Assembly: GCA_025360285.1 (NCBI GenBank)
Contig: JANYCM010000030.1
Span: 1-8,918 of the forward strand
Origin: Sphingomonadales bacterium
GTDB taxonomy: Bacteria; Pseudomonadota; Alphaproteobacteria; Sphingomonadales; Sphingomonadaceae
Length of the DNA: 8,918 nucleotides
Reading direction: 5' to 3'
The translations under genes were made by a program, and so were the position numbers. Shown piece after piece: positions 6,350-8,918 of the stretch. The notes under the pieces are model-generated. The model was not told where the DNA came from and ran no database searches. It worked only from the letters and a program-made list of their open reading frames with translations. Within the stretch, counting starts at the first letter, position 1. The number at the start of each line of letters is the position of its first letter.

Positions 6350-7909
6350 CTAATCCCCCGCCACCGCCCGGTTTTTCAGCGCCGTCCGGTCGATCTTGCC
6401 GATCGGCAGTAGCGGCATGCCGGGCTCGATATGCAGGCGTTTGGGGATTTTGTAATTGGCCAGGCGTTCGCGGGCCCAGGCGATCAGGTCATCGGGTGTC
6501 GCTGCCTGTTGCAGGGTGACAAAGGCGACGCCGACTTCCTGCCACAGCGGATCGGGCACCGCGACGACGACGGCCTCGATGACCGCCGGATGCGCCTCCA
6601 GCACGGCTTCGACTTCGCGGGGATAGACGTTGTAGCCGCCGGATTTGTACATTTCCTTCAAGCGCCCGACGATGCGGTAGCGGCCATCGGGGCGGCGCAC
6701 AGCCAGGTCGCCGGTGTGGAAATGGCCGGCGGCATCGAACGCCGCGGCGGTGGCACCCGGCCGTTGCCAATAGCCGAGGAAGTTGAAGCCGGACCGCGGC
6801 ATCACTTCGCCCGGCGTGCCATCGGGCACGGCATTGCCTTCGCCATCGACCAGCCGGACATCGACACCGGGGAAGGCCGGGCCGACGGTGTGCAGCAGTT
6901 CATCACGGTCGCGGCTGGGCGGGGTGCAGGTGATGGCGCTGGTGGTTTCGGTCATGCCGTAATTGGTCGCCATCGGGACGCCAAAGCCGTGCAGGCGATC
7001 AAAATTGTCTGCCGATATGGCGGCGCCCTCCCAGACGATGAGCTGGACGGCGGACAGGTCAACCGGGCGGCGTTCCTGGGCGGCGAGTTGCAGGGTGAAC
7101 ACCGCCGGCGGCGAACCCCAGAAGGTGATGCGCTCGGCCGCCATCATGGCCAGCGAGGCATCGGGATCAAATTGTTCCATGAAGACAATCGTGCCGCCCG
7201 CCACAAAGGCCGGGGCGGCGATATCGATGGTGCAGCCGACGTGGTTGATCGGAAAATAATTCAGCACGCGGTTGGGGGTGAGCGGCCAGATGCGGTTCTG
7301 CGCCAGCGCGAAATCGATGATGCCCTGCTGGTGCAGCACGGCGCCCTTGGGCGTGCCGGTGCTGCCCGAGGTATAGACCAGCAGACAGGCCTGGCGGCCG
7401 CCGACGGCATCGCGCCGCGCCGCAAGGTCGCCGGCGCTGATCGCGGCGCCGGCGGCGATGAAGTCATCATGCGCGATGATGCCGTCGCCGCTGCCATCAT
7501 AACCCACCGTCACGGCGATGCCGGTGGCCCGCAGCGTGGCGATTTCGCTGTCATAGCGCCGGCCAGCGATGTGCAGCCGGGTCAGCAGCACCCTGGGCGT
7601 GCAGTCGCTGACGACATGGCGCAGTTCGCCAACCCGGTATTTCGGGTTGAGCCCGGCCCAGATCGCCCCGATCGAGGTGGCGGCGAGAAAGGCGGTGAAA
7701 TAGTCGGGGCACGATGTCTGCAAGGTGGCGACGCGGTCACCAATGCCGACGCCGGCCGCCATCAGCGCCCGGGCCAGCGCATCGACGCGGGCGGCGAGTG
7801 CCGCCCAGGTGAGGCGCATATCGCCCAGCACCAGCGCCTCGGCATCGGGGGTGCGTGCCGCGTGCCACTTGGCATAATCGGCCAGGCGCGGCAGCGCGGG
7901 TGGCAGCAT
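6350..7909 (-). CDS. AMP-forming acyl-CoA synthetase (class I adenylate-forming enzyme)
   Basis: A 519-residue protein of usual length for fatty-acyl or aryl-CoA ligases, which activate a carboxylic acid with ATP to an acyl-adenylate and then to the CoA thioester. The adenylation signatures are complete: the phosphate-binding loop YTSGSTGTPKG at 179-189, NYGMTE at 316-321, HTGD with the ribose-binding Asp401, and the hinge and C-terminal lobe entry GRLKEMYKSGGYNVYP at 415-430. The catalytic lysine is Lys505 in LPIGKIDR. The ATG at 7909 has GGAG eight bases upstream. The gene starts 32 bp after the stop of the amidohydrolase, so the two probably share a transcript. Its tail faces the MaoC-like gene. 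The acid it activates (medium- or long-chain fatty acid, or aromatic acid) cannot be told from the motifs. Confidence 0.95.
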   Translation of the reverse strand: MLPPALPRLADYAKWHAARTPDAEALVLGDMRLTWAALAARVDALARALMAAGVGIGDRVATLQTSCPDYFTAFLAATSIGAIWAGLNPKYRVGELRHVVSDCTPRVLLTRLHIAGRRYDSEIATLRATGIAVTVGYDGSGDGIIAHDDFIAAGAAISAGDLAARRDAVGGRQACLLVYTSGSTGTPKGAVLHQQGIIDFALAQNRIWPLTPNRVLNYFPINHVGCTIDIAAPAFVAGGTIVFMEQFDPDASLAMMAAERITFWGSPPAVFTLQLAAQERRPVDLSAVQLIVWEGAAISADNFDRLHGFGVPMATNYGMTETTSAITCTPPSRDRDELLHTVGPAFPGVDVRLVDGEGNAVPDGTPGEVMPRSGFNFLGYWQRPGATAAAFDAAGHFHTGDLAVRRPDGRYRIVGRLKEMYKSGGYNVYPREVEAVLEAHPAVIEAVVVAVPDPLWQEVGVAFVTLQQAATPDDLIAWARERLANYKIPKRLHIEPGMPLLPIGKIDRTALKNRAVAGD

Positions 7910-7941
7910 CGGCTGGGCTCCGGGCGTGGCTGGCGGAGGCC

Positions 7942-8918
7942 CTATCGCGCCGGCAGATACGGCGGCTTGTTCTGGTCATGGCGCGGCACCGCCAGCGTGC
8001 CACCGCGCACCACCACCCGGCCATTTACCAGCACCGTATCGAGCTGTTTCAGATCCTCGACATTTTCATCGGGTTTGCCGCCGACGATGATGATGTCGGC
8101 CAGCTTGCCCGGCGTGATGGTGCCGAGCCGGTCGGCCATCCCAAGGATTTCGGCGTTGGTTTTGGTGGCGGTGACCAAAGCCTGCGCCGGGGAATAACCC
8201 AGAGTGCCGAAATTGCGCAGTTCCTGAACATAGGCATCGGGCAGATATTTATACCAATCGACCACCAGATCGGTGCCGATGCCCAGGGTGACGCCGGCGG
8301 CCTTGAGCTTTTTCGCCATGGCGAAATTCGCCGCATCCGTCTCGCTGAACCGCCGCGACGATGAACCGTAATAGCCGCCGCCATGGGCGTTGATGATCTG
8401 ATAGGGTACCAGCGTGATGTCCGAATATATGCCCTTGGTGGCCATCGCCTTGATGGTGTCGTCACTGCGCGGCAACGGGTGTTCGATGCCATCGACGCCG
8501 GCCTCGACCGCCATGGCGGTGTAGATCGTTTCGCAGTCGCAGGTGACTTTGAGGCCCAGGTTATGCGCTTCGTCCACCGCAGCCTTGACTTCATCGGGGC
8601 TGAAATGGCTGGCCAACTTGATCAGATCGGCGCCGTTTTCGAACTGCTGGCGCACTGCCTCGCGAAAGCCGATGGGGCCGCTGGCTTCATAGACCGACCC
8701 GTCCGGATAGCCCGGCGCGGTGGTCGAAAAACCATCGGCGCCGTGCCCGCCGGTGCCGGTGATCAATTGCCCGGCGGCAAAGACGCGCGGGCCGGGGATG
8801 CGGCCGTCGGCGACATAGTCCTTCAACAAGAAGATCGACAGCCCGTGCGAGGCAACATCGCGCACCGAGGTGATGCCGCTTTCGACGAAATAGCGCAGGC
8901 GTTCCTGGCCGCGCAGCG
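7942..8918 (-). CDS. Amidohydrolase-superfamily protein (N-terminus beyond the window)
   Basis: The reading frame is open to the right edge, so the start and first part are missing. A GTG at 8865 lies inside conserved-looking sequence (YFVESGITSVRDVASHG) and is not the true start. About 324 residues are visible. Numbering from that GTG codon, the fold's landmarks are a Lys at 83 in LIKLASH (position of the bridging lysine), IEHP with His129, and GTD with Asp199. The C-terminal part has TKTNAEILGM and the beta-sandwich segment GTITPGKLADIIIVGGKP, typical of imidazolonepropionase- and prolidase-like members that hydrolyse cyclic amides or Xaa-Pro-type bonds. The strand that normally carries a metal-binding His reads KVTCDCE, with Asp110 where I expect His. 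The HxH motif of strand 1 would lie outside the window. The gene ends 32 bp before the acyl-CoA ligase and is likely cotranscribed with it. Substrate unknown. Confidence 0.88.
   Translation of the reverse strand, partial: LRGQERLRYFVESGITSVRDVASHGLSIFLLKDYVADGRIPGPRVFAAGQLITGTGGHGADGFSTTAPGYPDGSVYEASGPIGFREAVRQQFENGADLIKLASHFSPDEVKAAVDEAHNLGLKVTCDCETIYTAMAVEAGVDGIEHPLPRSDDTIKAMATKGIYSDITLVPYQIINAHGGGYYGSSSRRFSETDAANFAMAKKLKAAGVTLGIGTDLVVDWYKYLPDAYVQELRNFGTLGYSPAQALVTATKTNAEILGMADRLGTITPGKLADIIIVGGKPDENVEDLKQLDTVLVNGRVVVRGGTLAVPRHDQNKPPYLPAR

Noticed and set aside
6431..8197. Long plus-strand open frame (588 codons) opposite the acyl-CoA ligase
   Set aside because: The minus strand carries a complete set of adenylate-forming motifs. 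The plus-strand translation is low-complexity Gly/Asp/Arg and crosses into the amidohydrolase, so it is a shadow frame.
8863..8865. GTG as the true start of the amidohydrolase
   Set aside because: The frame remains open to the window edge with sensible coding sequence (ERLRYFVESGITSV), and the metal-binding first strand of the fold would be missing. The gene therefore continues beyond the window.

Overview
The window is GC-rich with strong G/C bias at third codon positions. Its gene types (thiolase, MaoC-type hydratase, acyl-CoA ligase, secondary-metabolite-style amidohydrolase, small multidrug transporter) suit the chromosome of a high-GC Alphaproteobacterium. A sphingomonad-like host is my impression from the style of the sequence, not something shown. 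No rRNA, tRNA, CRISPR array, insertion sequence or prophage structural gene was recognised.

Layout. Positions 12-5568 hold four genes on the minus strand. Reading in the direction of transcription they are: a 966-residue protein of unknown function; a 357-residue unknown that begins one codon after its stop; an EmrE-like small multidrug resistance transporter; and a thiolase (acetyl-CoA acyltransferase). A divergent intergenic region (5569-5800), more AT-rich than its surroundings, carries a plausible promoter for the minus-strand block. It also lies upstream of a single plus-strand gene for a MaoC/R-hydratase-like hot-dog protein (5801-6298). A 51-bp convergent gap with a small hairpin follows. 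Two more minus-strand genes complete the window: an AMP-forming acyl-CoA ligase (6350-7909) and, upstream of it, an amidohydrolase that runs off the right edge (7942-8918).

How it fits together. Thiolase, hydratase-like protein and acyl-CoA ligase are typical parts of acyl-CoA (fatty-acid or aromatic side-chain) catabolism. They bracket, but do not obviously explain, the roughly 4-kb block of two unknown genes. That pair is the least ordinary part of the window. The two reading frames are in the same phase and are separated only by TAG plus one codon, so together they would form one frame of about 1,325 residues. The second frame starts with GTG and has little ribosome-binding signal. The pair could be two tightly coupled genes, a recently split single gene, or a stop-codon readthrough arrangement. 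A second point of interest is the amidohydrolase, where an Asp sits at the place I expect a metal-binding His.
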